From Candidatus Saccharimonadia bacterium (GTDB lineage Bacteria > Patescibacteriota > Saccharimonadia > Saccharimonadales > Saccharimonadaceae), in assembly GCA_023262335.1 (NCBI GenBank), contig JALRBE010000023.1:9660-16045 (forward strand): a DNA stretch of 6,386 bases, in the 5' to 3' direction. The notes under the pieces are model-generated. The model was given only the letters and a program-made list of their open reading frames with translations, ran no database searches and was not told where the DNA came from. Of this stretch, positions 1-4,984 are shown in pieces. The number at the start of each line of letters is the position of its first letter. Position 1 is the stretch's first letter. A program made the translations under genes and the position numbers.

Positions 1-42
1 TACGACCGGCCGGCAAGGGTCACGGCACCGCGTACATAAGCT

Positions 43-70
43 TGCGCCACGCGTCTTACTAGCGCTACAA
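43..70 (+). promoter_or_regulatory. rny: Possible promoter of rny
   Basis: TACAAT at 65-70 matches the -10 consensus at five of six bases. TTGCGC at 43-48 is a weak -35 (three of six) with a 16-nt spacer. Transcription from here would begin near position 77 and give rny a leader of about 115 nt. The stretch 1-190 otherwise shows no recognisable gene: the frames open at the left edge end at 39, 60 and 73, and the short peptides could not be assigned to a family. The upstream gene, if any, therefore remains unknown. The promoter call rests on the -10 box alone. Confidence 0.3.
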
Positions 71-178
71 TAATAGGCAGTTTGTTATAGGCAAGCTCTG
101 ACTAATCACTGAAAACAAGCGACGTCCGCCCGACCATTCGACTGATTGACTTTTGGCACTGCCGGCAGCGGACGCGGG

Positions 179-183
179 AAGGA
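179..183 (+). promoter_or_regulatory. rny: Ribosome binding site of rny
   Basis: AAGGA at 179-183 lies 7 nt before the ATG at 191, an ordinary Shine-Dalgarno spacing. It decides the start: an in-frame TTG at 146 would add 15 residues, which are polar and glycine-rich and would come before the hydrophobic anchor that begins the normal RNase Y protein. Confidence 0.75.
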
Positions 184-190
184 AAACAAA

Positions 191-1681
191 ATGATAGAGG
201 GTACGATAGCCGCAATCGTTGGGGTGCTGTTTGGCGTTGGCGGCACGGTCGCATACGGCCGGGCCAAGACGACGGCAAGCAAGAACAAAGCCGAACAGCT
301 GGTGGCGAAAGCGCAGGAAAAAGCCAGCGGCTTGGTATTGAAGGCGAAGGACGAAGTCTTGCAGCTCGAGAACGAACGCCGCAAAGAGTGGAAGAAGACC
401 GAGAACAGGCTTGCTGACCGCGAGACGAACCTCGACAAAAAGCTCGACGATCTCGACAAGCGCGCCGAAAAGCTGCGCAGCCAGGAAGACGAGGTGGAAA
501 AACTGAAGGACGAGATCAGGGACGTTCGTGCTCGCCAGCAGGAAAAGTTGGAAAAGATCGCCAAGCTGAGCAAGAAGGACGCTGCTGAAAAACTGCTTGA
601 AATGACCGAACGGGACATCAAAGAAGACATGCTCGGACTCGTGGCGAAGCTGCAAAAAGACGCGGTCGAGGATGCCGAAGAGCGCGCGCAAATGGTCATT
701 CTGACCGCCATGGAGCGGATGAGCTCCGAAGTGACCGCCGAGCGGACCGTGACGGCAATCAAACTTGCCGACGAAGAAATGAAGGGACGTATCATCGGCA
801 AGGAAGGCCGTAATATCCAGTCGCTGCAACGAGCGACGGGCGTTGACATTCTCGTGGATGACACGCCGGGCATGATCGTGCTTAGCAGTTTTGATCCTAT
901 CCGCCGTCAGGTCGCGCGCATCAGCCTCGAACTGCTCATGAAGGACGGCCGTATCCATCCGGGTCGCATAGAAGAAGTCGTCGCGAAGGCGCAAAAGCAA
1001 ATAGAGAAAGAAACCAAGCAGGCAGGTGAGGACGCCGCCCGCGAAGTCGGCGTTGCCGGCATTCCGCGGGAAATGCTCCAGCTGCTCGGCGAGCTCAAAT
1101 ACCGCACGAGTTACGGGCAGAACGTTCTTATGCACAGTACCGAGATGGCCAACATGGCGGGCGTGATCGCCGAAGAAGTCGGCGCGAACGTACGCACGGT
1201 CAAGATCGCAACGCTGCTCCATGACGTTGGCAAGGCTGTCACGCACAAGATCGAGGGCAAGCACCATCATATCGGCGCGGAACTCGCGCGCAAATACGGC
1301 ATGAAGCAAGACGTCGTCCATGCGATCGAAGCGCATCATGACGACATCGAAGCGACGACCCCGGAAGCGATGGTGGTCCGCGTGTGCGACGCGCTGTCGG
1401 CGGCACGTCCTGGCGCTCGCAATATCAGCGCCGAGAATTTCGTCGAGCGCATGAAAGATCTCGAGAATATCGCGACCAGTTTCAAGGGCATCGACAAGGC
1501 CTATGCGATCAGCGCCGGCCGCGAAGTCCGCGTGATCGTCCGTCCGGAAAACGTCGACGATCTCAGCGCGATCAAGCTGGCGCGTGAAATCGCTAACAAG
1601 ATCGAGTCGACCATGCAGTATCCGGGAACTATCAAGGTGAACGTCATCCGCGAAACCCGGGCCATCGAGTTCGCGAAGTAG
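191..1681 (+). CDS. rny: Ribonuclease Y (membrane-anchored endoribonuclease)
   Basis: RNase Y is the endoribonuclease that starts bulk mRNA turnover in many bacteria lacking RNase E; it works at the inner face of the membrane. The 496-aa product has the full family layout, close to the roughly 520 aa of the Bacillus protein. Residues 1-23 form a hydrophobic anchor. Residues about 25-170 are a charged, Lys/Glu-rich coiled coil. A KH RNA-binding domain follows at about 185-250, with its GxxG loop as GKEG at 203-206. The HD phosphohydrolase domain is at about 310-405, with His315, the His344-Asp345 pair in LLHDVGK, His359/His360, His382/His383 and Asp400 as likely metal ligands. The conserved C-terminal domain (YAISAGREVRVIV, 438-450) is intact. 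The ATG at 191 is chosen for its Shine-Dalgarno AAGGA and because the anchor begins there. In several bacteria rny lies near recA; the upstream gene is not visible here. No truncation or frameshift is seen. Confidence 0.97.
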   Translation: MIEGTIAAIVGVLFGVGGTVAYGRAKTTASKNKAEQLVAKAQEKASGLVLKAKDEVLQLENERRKEWKKTENRLADRETNLDKKLDDLDKRAEKLRSQEDEVEKLKDEIRDVRARQQEKLEKIAKLSKKDAAEKLLEMTERDIKEDMLGLVAKLQKDAVEDAEERAQMVILTAMERMSSEVTAERTVTAIKLADEEMKGRIIGKEGRNIQSLQRATGVDILVDDTPGMIVLSSFDPIRRQVARISLELLMKDGRIHPGRIEEVVAKAQKQIEKETKQAGEDAAREVGVAGIPREMLQLLGELKYRTSYGQNVLMHSTEMANMAGVIAEEVGANVRTVKIATLLHDVGKAVTHKIEGKHHHIGAELARKYGMKQDVVHAIEAHHDDIEATTPEAMVVRVCDALSAARPGARNISAENFVERMKDLENIATSFKGIDKAYAISAGREVRVIVRPENVDDLSAIKLAREIANKIESTMQYPGTIKVNVIRETRAIEFAK

Positions 1682-1702
1682 CCAGCCGTCTGCCAACTCG
1701 GC

Positions 1703-1708
1703 TATAAT
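1703..1708 (+). promoter_or_regulatory. -10 box for the coiled-coil gene (leaderless type)
   Basis: A perfect TATAAT ends 6 nt before the ATG at 1715, so the usual start of transcription (about 7 nt after the box) would fall on the A of the start codon. No good -35 is seen. GGAGG at 1709-1713 is only 1 nt from the ATG, too close for normal Shine-Dalgarno use. The box lies in the 33-nt gap after rny, so the small gene can be transcribed separately from rny. Confidence 0.6.
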
Positions 1709-1714
1709 GGAGGC

Positions 1715-2056
1715 ATGGCAGATATATCACGCGACGACATAACACGGGCCGTTCGCGACGGTCTCAACGATATCAAGAACGACATCAACCGCATACGCGA
1801 CGCGGCGCAGCGGGTCGACGACCGGACGAACGACTTGGACAAATCACAAGAAGAAATCAAGCGTCTCGTCGATCTCGTGCCGCGGCTCGAAATGCTGACG
1901 AAAGACAACAAGCTGGATCGGCTCGCGAACGACATCGAGCAGATCAAATCGCTCCAGACGTCAACGGCGCAGTACTTGCAGCAAGTCTCGAAATACCTGG
2001 AATCGATCGATCGCCAGATGCGCGAAGGCAAAGAGGACGGTAACTGGCGGAAATAG
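1715..2056 (+). CDS. Small coiled-coil protein of unknown function
   Basis: I do not recognise this 113-aa protein. Almost its whole length (about residues 8-105) is a polar, charged amphipathic helix with heptad-like spacing of Ile/Leu/Val among Asp, Glu, Lys and Arg, as in a coiled coil. It has no cysteine, no signal peptide and no membrane segment, so it is probably cytoplasmic. It begins 33 nt after rny on the same strand and has its own TATAAT just before the ATG. The first residues, MADISRDDITRAV, are a reasonable amphipathic N-terminus, and the next Met is far inside the chain. Base composition matches rny. A role beside RNase Y, itself a coiled-coil protein, is conceivable from position only. 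The gene ends 5 nt before the convergent Nudix gene with no clear terminator between them. It is very likely a real gene; its function is unknown. Confidence 0.8.
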   Translation: MADISRDDITRAVRDGLNDIKNDINRIRDAAQRVDDRTNDLDKSQEEIKRLVDLVPRLEMLTKDNKLDRLANDIEQIKSLQTSTAQYLQQVSKYLESIDRQMREGKEDGNWRK

Positions 2057-2061
2057 GCCGG

Positions 2062-2781
2062 TCAGTAGGCCGTCGGATCGTACGTGTACGACGTCTCGCT
2101 GACGAATGGCGAATCGCTCCGTAAGTAGCGGAGCGTTTCGTGTATGTCGCCGAACCGGCGTTCGATGCCGTGATACTCCTCTGGCGTTAACCAGTGGTTC
2201 GCGTGCGTCTCGGTTTGGGCGACCAGTTCGCCACGGGGATTCGTGCCGTGAACAAGCACCAAGTACTTGTCTTCGAGGAACGCGCCCTCTGAATCGTAAT
2301 CGAGCTTATGGTGCATGCCGACGACGCGCAAATCGGCTTCGAGCCCTGTTTCTTCCTTGAGTTCGCGTGCCGCCGCTTGCACCATGGTTTCGCCCCATCG
2401 GATTTTGCCGGTCGGAAACCCCCAGTAACCGTAATACGGCTGCTTGCTGCGCTCTTGGAACAGAAACATGCCATCGTCACGCTCGATACCGATGTCGACG
2501 ACGATTTTCGGTTGCTTCTCCATGACGAGTTCTTCCGTGTCCATGCGGTTGGCATATTCCTTGCCTTTGCGCGTCAGTTGGTATTGGCCGTACGATTTCG
2601 GAACATGCGCGACCATGCCGGCGGCAATCAGTTTTTTGATGTGGAAGTTCGCGTGATCGCTCGTCAGGCTGGTGGCCTTGGTGAGTTGCGAGAACGTGGC
2701 GCCGCGGCCCACAAGAAGCGTGCGCAGCACATGCATCTGCGCGACGTGAGCGTCCGCTTCGTAAGGATTCGTTCCTGCCAT
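2062..2781 (-). CDS. Winged-helix / Nudix hydrolase fusion protein
   Basis: This 239-aa protein joins an N-terminal winged helix-turn-helix (about residues 12-80, including TSLTSDHANFHIKKLIAAGMV and a YQLTRKGKEYANRM wing) to a C-terminal Nudix domain (about 90-220). The Nudix box is perfect: Gly125, Glu131, Arg139-Glu140, Glu143-Glu144 and Gly146-Leu147 in GX5EX7REUXEEXGU. Nudix enzymes hydrolyse nucleoside diphosphates linked to another group; the substrate cannot be read here. NrtR regulators join the same two domain types in the opposite order, so a ligand- or substrate-sensing repressor is possible. The start at 2781 is chosen because the upstream in-frame ATG at 2817 would translate through the -10 box and overlap the preceding gene. 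The gap to the TrpF-like gene is 7 nt, so the pair may be an operon. I recall similar fused proteins from Patescibacteria; that is memory, not a search result. Confidence 0.92.
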   Translation of the reverse strand: MAGTNPYEADAHVAQMHVLRTLLVGRGATFSQLTKATSLTSDHANFHIKKLIAAGMVAHVPKSYGQYQLTRKGKEYANRMDTEELVMEKQPKIVVDIGIERDDGMFLFQERSKQPYYGYWGFPTGKIRWGETMVQAAARELKEETGLEADLRVVGMHHKLDYDSEGAFLEDKYLVLVHGTNPRGELVAQTETHANHWLTPEEYHGIERRFGDIHETLRYLRSDSPFVSETSYTYDPTAY

Positions 2782-2788
2782 CGTGCCT

Positions 2789-3607
2789 CTAGTATACCTC
2801 TGAAAGCGCCCGAGCAAGCCCGTCGAAGTAGTTTTCGGTCACTGCCATGCTGATCGGCCTGGAGCCATCCGGCGCAGTCGGGTGAACTTTGCCTTCGGTG
2901 TCCACGCAAATGTCGGGGAACGTCGCCACGACGACAGGCAGCTCCTTTTTGATGACGTCGGCGTCGAGGCCGCCGGCAATGCCTACGCCTACATGCGCCA
3001 GTTCGGGCGACTCGTATGCCGCGTCGACGAAATGAAGCAGCGAATTCGAGCGCATCGGAACCCCTTTGCCGTGTGACGCGTCGAACAGGACGTAGTCGAG
3101 CGACCGCGCATGCTCGCCAAGCCGCTGCGCAATGCCTCGCGGCCCAAGCGACTCCATGGCCGCTCGGTGACACTGCAGGATCACCTTGCCGAATCGTTTC
3201 GGCGTTTCCAAAAAATCGAGGAGCGCGTCGTCAGTGTGCCAATCAAGCATGTCGAACTGCATGCCGTCGAGCCATGGGTTGCCGCGGCTGGCGACTCGCT
3301 TGACGAACGATTCGCGGTACTCCGGCGTGGCGGCCTGGTCTTGGTCGAGACAGAGCTGCGCGATATTGAACGTGCCTCCCGGTTCTACCGCGCGGGCGAA
3401 CTCGTCGGGTCCGACGGGGTACCATTCGCGGCCATATTTGTTTTCGATGTCGAGCCACTGCGTTTTATGAACGGCTTTGATGCCAAGTAAGAGCTGGCGA
3501 TCGTAGCGCGCCAGGCCGCTTCGTTCGAACAGTTCTTTGAGTTGGTCTTGCTGTTCGGGATTCACCACACCGCTGACGCCGACGTACGGTTTTGCTCGTT
3601 CTGTCAT
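2789..3607 (-). CDS. TrpF-like TIM-barrel protein, substrate unknown
   Basis: The 272-aa product resembles the phosphoribosylanthranilate isomerase (TrpF) fold in the order of its motifs. YVGVSGVVNPEQ (8-19) sits where TrpF has KICGITN; FDMLDWH (118-124) and ILQCH (143-147) are further strand-like segments; DYVLFDASHGKG (171-182) matches the strand with the TrpF catalytic Asp (here Asp176) and the following glycine-rich loop; GIAGGLDADVI (209-219) and CVDTEGKV (234-241) match the two phosphate-binding strands. It is longer than TrpF (about 200 aa), mostly through extra sequence at about 25-115. The catalytic Cys of TrpF aligns with Ser12, so tryptophan-pathway activity is doubtful, and no trp genes are near. 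The start is set by AAGGAG 8 nt before the ATG; an open N-terminal extension to 3733 would overlap pyrB and its promoter. A weak -10 (TACACT, 3634-3639) would give a leader of about 20 nt. It is a complete gene; the fold is likely and the reaction unknown. Confidence 0.88.
   Translation of the reverse strand: MTERAKPYVGVSGVVNPEQQDQLKELFERSGLARYDRQLLLGIKAVHKTQWLDIENKYGREWYPVGPDEFARAVEPGGTFNIAQLCLDQDQAATPEYRESFVKRVASRGNPWLDGMQFDMLDWHTDDALLDFLETPKRFGKVILQCHRAAMESLGPRGIAQRLGEHARSLDYVLFDASHGKGVPMRSNSLLHFVDAAYESPELAHVGVGIAGGLDADVIKKELPVVVATFPDICVDTEGKVHPTAPDGSRPISMAVTENYFDGLARALSEVY
2791..2796 (-). promoter_or_regulatory. -10 box at the end of the TrpF-like gene, for the Nudix gene
   Basis: Read on the minus strand, TATACT ends 9 nt before the ATG at 2781 and overlaps the last codon and stop codon of the TrpF-like gene. 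Transcription from it would start 0-3 nt before the ATG. A possible -35 (TTGCTC, 2812-2817) has a short 15-nt spacer. AGAGG at 2786-2790, 4 nt before the ATG, could instead serve as a Shine-Dalgarno for read-through mRNA, so the internal promoter is not certain. Confidence 0.4.
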
Positions 3608-3615
3608 TTTCTTCA

Positions 3616-3621
3616 CTCCTT
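3616..3621 (-). promoter_or_regulatory. Ribosome binding site of the TrpF-like gene
   Basis: On the minus strand AAGGAG lies 8 nt before the ATG at 3607, an ideal Shine-Dalgarno. It selects this start over the farther upstream ATG at 3733, which has no such site and whose extra 42 residues are of low similarity to any domain. Confidence 0.85.
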
Positions 3622-3713
3622 GCTTACGGTGCAAGTGTATGAAAAATCGGCAGAGGTTCTCTAGTGAAGTCGGGTTCGGTATTTTTGGCGGATTCGGACT
3701 TTGCCGATAAGGG

Positions 3714-3719
3714 TATAAT
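3714..3719 (+). promoter_or_regulatory. pyrB: -10 box of pyrB (leaderless type)
   Basis: A perfect TATAAT ends 8 nt before the ATG at 3728, placing the likely start of transcription at 3726-3728. There is no Shine-Dalgarno in the 8-nt interval and no convincing -35. With essentially no leader there is no room for an attenuator or a PyrR-type binding element in the mRNA before pyrB. The 120-nt region back to 3607 is shared with the divergent TrpF-like gene. Confidence 0.65.
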
Positions 3720-3727
3720 GGTCCTAG

Positions 3728-4639
3728 ATGCATATACTGTCGTCAGAACAATTTACACAGCAGTGGATGGGTGAATTCTTTGATGATGTTGATGCAATGC
3801 GACGTGAAGTAAAGAACAACAAGCGGGTGTTAGCTCAGCGACATATTGGTTCGATTGCTGCGACCTTATTTTATGAACCGTCAACACGAACACGGCTAAG
3901 CTTTGCGTCCGCTGCCGAGAGGCTTGGTATGCGTACGATAGCAACGGAGAATGCCGCAGAGTTTTCGTCGGCGGTAAAGGGCGAGTCCTTGGAGGATTCC
4001 ATTCGAGCAGTGGGCAAATATTCGGATGTTATTATTTTGCGACATGCGGATGACGATGCGGCGCAACGAGCTGCAAGCGTAAGCGAAGTACCCGTTGTCA
4101 ATGCAGGCTCGGGTAAAAACGAGCACCCTACTCAGTCTCTTCTTGATCTTTATACAATCTACAGTCAAAAAGGGCGTCTCGACAACTTAAATATTGTTAT
4201 AGGTGGAGATTTGAAGCATGGTCGCACCGCAAGATCTTTGGCTCGGTTAGCGGCACTTTATAGTGGGAATAATATTACTTTTGTTTCCACCCCTGATCTA
4301 CAAATGGAGAATGATACGTTGGAGTATTTAGAGGAGCGAGGAATGCCTTACAAGGAAACCGGGGACATGGACATATCGCTTTGTGGTGCAGATGTTGTTT
4401 ACTGGACGCGCCTGCAAAGGGAGCGCTTTGCTAGTCATAACTTTACGAGTGATTTCTCGATCGGGCTGAAGCAGCTGAAAATTCTTTCGGATGATGCAAT
4501 AGTCTTACATCCACTGCCTCGCAACGAGGAGCTTCAACGAGAGGTAGACAGCGATCCTCGTGCGCAGTATTTTAAACAAGTCGAAAATGGGCTTTATGTA
4601 CGGATGGTGTTGCTTGATAGGGCCGCCGGGAAGAACTAA
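3728..4639 (+). CDS. pyrB: Aspartate carbamoyltransferase catalytic chain
   Basis: PyrB joins carbamoyl phosphate and aspartate to give N-carbamoyl-aspartate, the committed step of pyrimidine synthesis, in the cytoplasm as a trimer. The 303-aa length is typical (E. coli 311). The carbamoyl-phosphate motif FYEPSTRTR has Ser52-Thr53-Arg54-Thr55-Arg56 at exactly the E. coli positions; Ser81 and Lys84 form the mobile 80s loop; Arg105 is conserved; His133-Pro-Thr-Gln136 is the second motif; Arg166 (GRTARS), Arg228 with Gln230, and HPLPR (261-265) complete the aspartate site. The enzyme therefore looks active. The only convincing start is the ATG at 3728 just after TATAAT. No pyrI regulatory chain and no other pyr gene is in the window. 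GC is about 47% by hand count against about 58-60% for neighbours, with many A/T-ending codons, which suggests recent transfer. The gene runs convergently into the tRNA-Pro gene behind a shared terminator. Confidence 0.97.
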   Translation: MHILSSEQFTQQWMGEFFDDVDAMRREVKNNKRVLAQRHIGSIAATLFYEPSTRTRLSFASAAERLGMRTIATENAAEFSSAVKGESLEDSIRAVGKYSDVIILRHADDDAAQRAASVSEVPVVNAGSGKNEHPTQSLLDLYTIYSQKGRLDNLNIVIGGDLKHGRTARSLARLAALYSGNNITFVSTPDLQMENDTLEYLEERGMPYKETGDMDISLCGADVVYWTRLQRERFASHNFTSDFSIGLKQLKILSDDAIVLHPLPRNEELQREVDSDPRAQYFKQVENGLYVRMVLLDRAAGKN

Positions 4640-4696
4640 TCGAGCATTGGTTTAAGTGAAAGGACATCGGCCGAGGCCTCCTTCGTTCATTCGCAA

Positions 4697-4720
4697 AAGA
4701 AAATGCTAACGCGCTTTCTT
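4697..4720 (+). other. Weak hairpin downstream of pyrB
   Basis: Ten bases at 4697-4706 can pair with 4711-4720 around a TAAC loop, with one mismatch and one G-T pair. The 3' side is pyrimidine-rich but not a clean T run, so termination here is doubtful. It is listed because the 158 nt between pyrB and the terminator hold no gene. A second imperfect feature there is a pair of direct repeats of about 14 nt (4681-4694 and 4721-4734, 11 matches). Confidence 0.2.
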
Positions 4721-4740
4721 CTTGCTTCATTCACTACACC

Positions 4741-4781
4741 AAACCTTCGACTATTTTTGCTTTGCAAAAACTCGAAGGTTT
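4741..4781. repeat. Long hairpin made of tRNA T-arm-like inverted copies
   Basis: The arms AAACCTTCGA (4741-4750) and TCGAAGGTTT (4772-4781) are perfect complements. Inside them TTTTTGC (4754-4760) pairs with GCAAAAA (4764-4770) around a 3-nt loop; the only interruption is CTA against C. This gives 17 paired bases. The outer arm matches the T-arm of the neighbouring tRNA-Pro: 4772-4786 equals a 15-nt stretch of the tRNA (4852-4866 read on the minus strand), and 4740-4751 equals 12 nt of the plus strand there (4856-4867). It may be a partial tRNA duplication, a remnant of an integration site, or a structured end of the pyrB transcript. No integrase gene is in the window. Confidence 0.7.
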
Positions 4782-4797
4782 GAGTCACAGCGCCGTT

Positions 4798-4839
4798 CCA
4801 TAGAAAAAAGACCGTCCAAGGACGGTCTTTTTTCTATGG
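4798..4839. terminator. Bidirectional intrinsic terminator between pyrB and tRNA-Pro
   Basis: This is a perfect 20-bp inverted repeat with a 2-nt centre. The core stem GACCGTCC/GGACGGTC (4810-4817 and 4820-4827) is GC-rich; opening the last pair gives a tetraloop, CUUG on the minus strand. It is followed by T6 at 4828-4833 on the plus strand and, through A6 at 4804-4809, by T6 on the minus strand. It can therefore end both the pyrB transcript and the convergent tRNA transcript. The outer 3 nt of the right arm (4837-4839) are the CCA end of the tRNA. Confidence 0.93.
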
Positions 4840-4912
4840 TCGGGGTGAAAGGACTCAAACCTTCGACCTCCCGGTCCCAAACCGGGCGCGCTATCAACTG
4901 CGCCACACCCCG
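4837..4912 (-). tRNA. tRNA-Pro (anticodon TGG), CCA encoded
   Basis: The minus strand folds into a full 76-nt cloverleaf. The acceptor CGGGGTG/CACCCCG pairs at all seven positions; the D-arm is GCGC/GCGC with an 8-nt loop; the anticodon stem CCCGG/CCGGG carries the loop TTTGGGA with anticodon TGG; a 5-nt variable region is followed by the T-arm GAAGG/CCTTT with one G-T pair; the 3' end is A73 plus encoded CCA. C1-G72 and A73 fit bacterial proline tRNAs. TGG reads CCA and CCG and, when U34 is suitably modified or unmodified, possibly all CCN codons. Two near-universal bases are changed: position 19 is A instead of G, and position 56 is T instead of C, so the tertiary pair would be A19-U56. The gene has its own upstream promoter and a terminator touching its 3' end, so it is a single-gene transcription unit. 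Confidence 0.97.
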
Positions 4913-4936
4913 AAACAGTTCGGTGTAACCTGGATG

Positions 4937-4965
4937 ATTATACCTTATTTCATGCCATATTGGAA
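4937..4965 (-). promoter_or_regulatory. Promoter of tRNA-Pro
   Basis: On the minus strand a perfect TATAAT (4937-4942) follows a weak -35, TTCCAA (4960-4965), with a 17-nt spacer. Transcription would start near 4930, giving a 5' leader of about 18 nt before the mature tRNA end at 4912, to be removed by RNase P. It overlaps the divergent promoter of the GtrA-like gene. Confidence 0.6.
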
Positions 4966-4977
4966 TACTGCTATAGT
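4949..4977 (+). promoter_or_regulatory. Promoter of the GtrA-like gene (leaderless type)
   Basis: TATAGT (4972-4977) matches the -10 consensus at five of six bases and ends 7 nt before the ATG at 4985, so transcription would begin on or next to the start codon. TTCATG at 4949-4954 is a poor -35 with a 17-nt spacer. No Shine-Dalgarno is present. Confidence 0.5.
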
Positions 4978-4984
4978 GAATGGA

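Noticed and set aside
1..73. The 3' end of an upstream gene such as recA or recX.
   Set aside because: All three plus-strand frames from the left edge close at 39, 60 and 73, and none of the short peptides matches an end that I recognise, so no gene is claimed.
146..190. A TTG start that would lengthen RNase Y by 15 residues.
   Set aside because: The ATG at 191 has AAGGA at the right distance and begins exactly at the hydrophobic anchor; the extension is polar and unlike the family.
65..1696. A 543-codon open frame on the minus strand across the whole of rny.
   Set aside because: It mirrors the coding strand of a well-supported RNase Y gene. Long antisense frames are expected from the GC-rich third positions of rny. 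The translation shows no recognisable domain and there is no start signal.
2115..2135. A 7-bp GC-rich hairpin (CGCTCCG/CGGAGCG) followed by TTTCG, as a terminator for the rny module.
   Set aside because: The T run is only three bases long and the hairpin lies inside the Nudix coding region, where it encodes normal residues. It is possible but not supportable.
2308..2853. A 181-codon plus-strand open frame over the Nudix gene.
   Set aside because: It lies antisense to a gene with a perfect Nudix box, has no start signal, and shows no domain.
3650..3670. The small inverted repeat AGAGGTTCTCT as an operator in the pyrB/TrpF-like spacer.
   Set aside because: The arms are only 4 bp with a 3-nt centre, which is expected by chance, and the site is not repeated elsewhere in the window.
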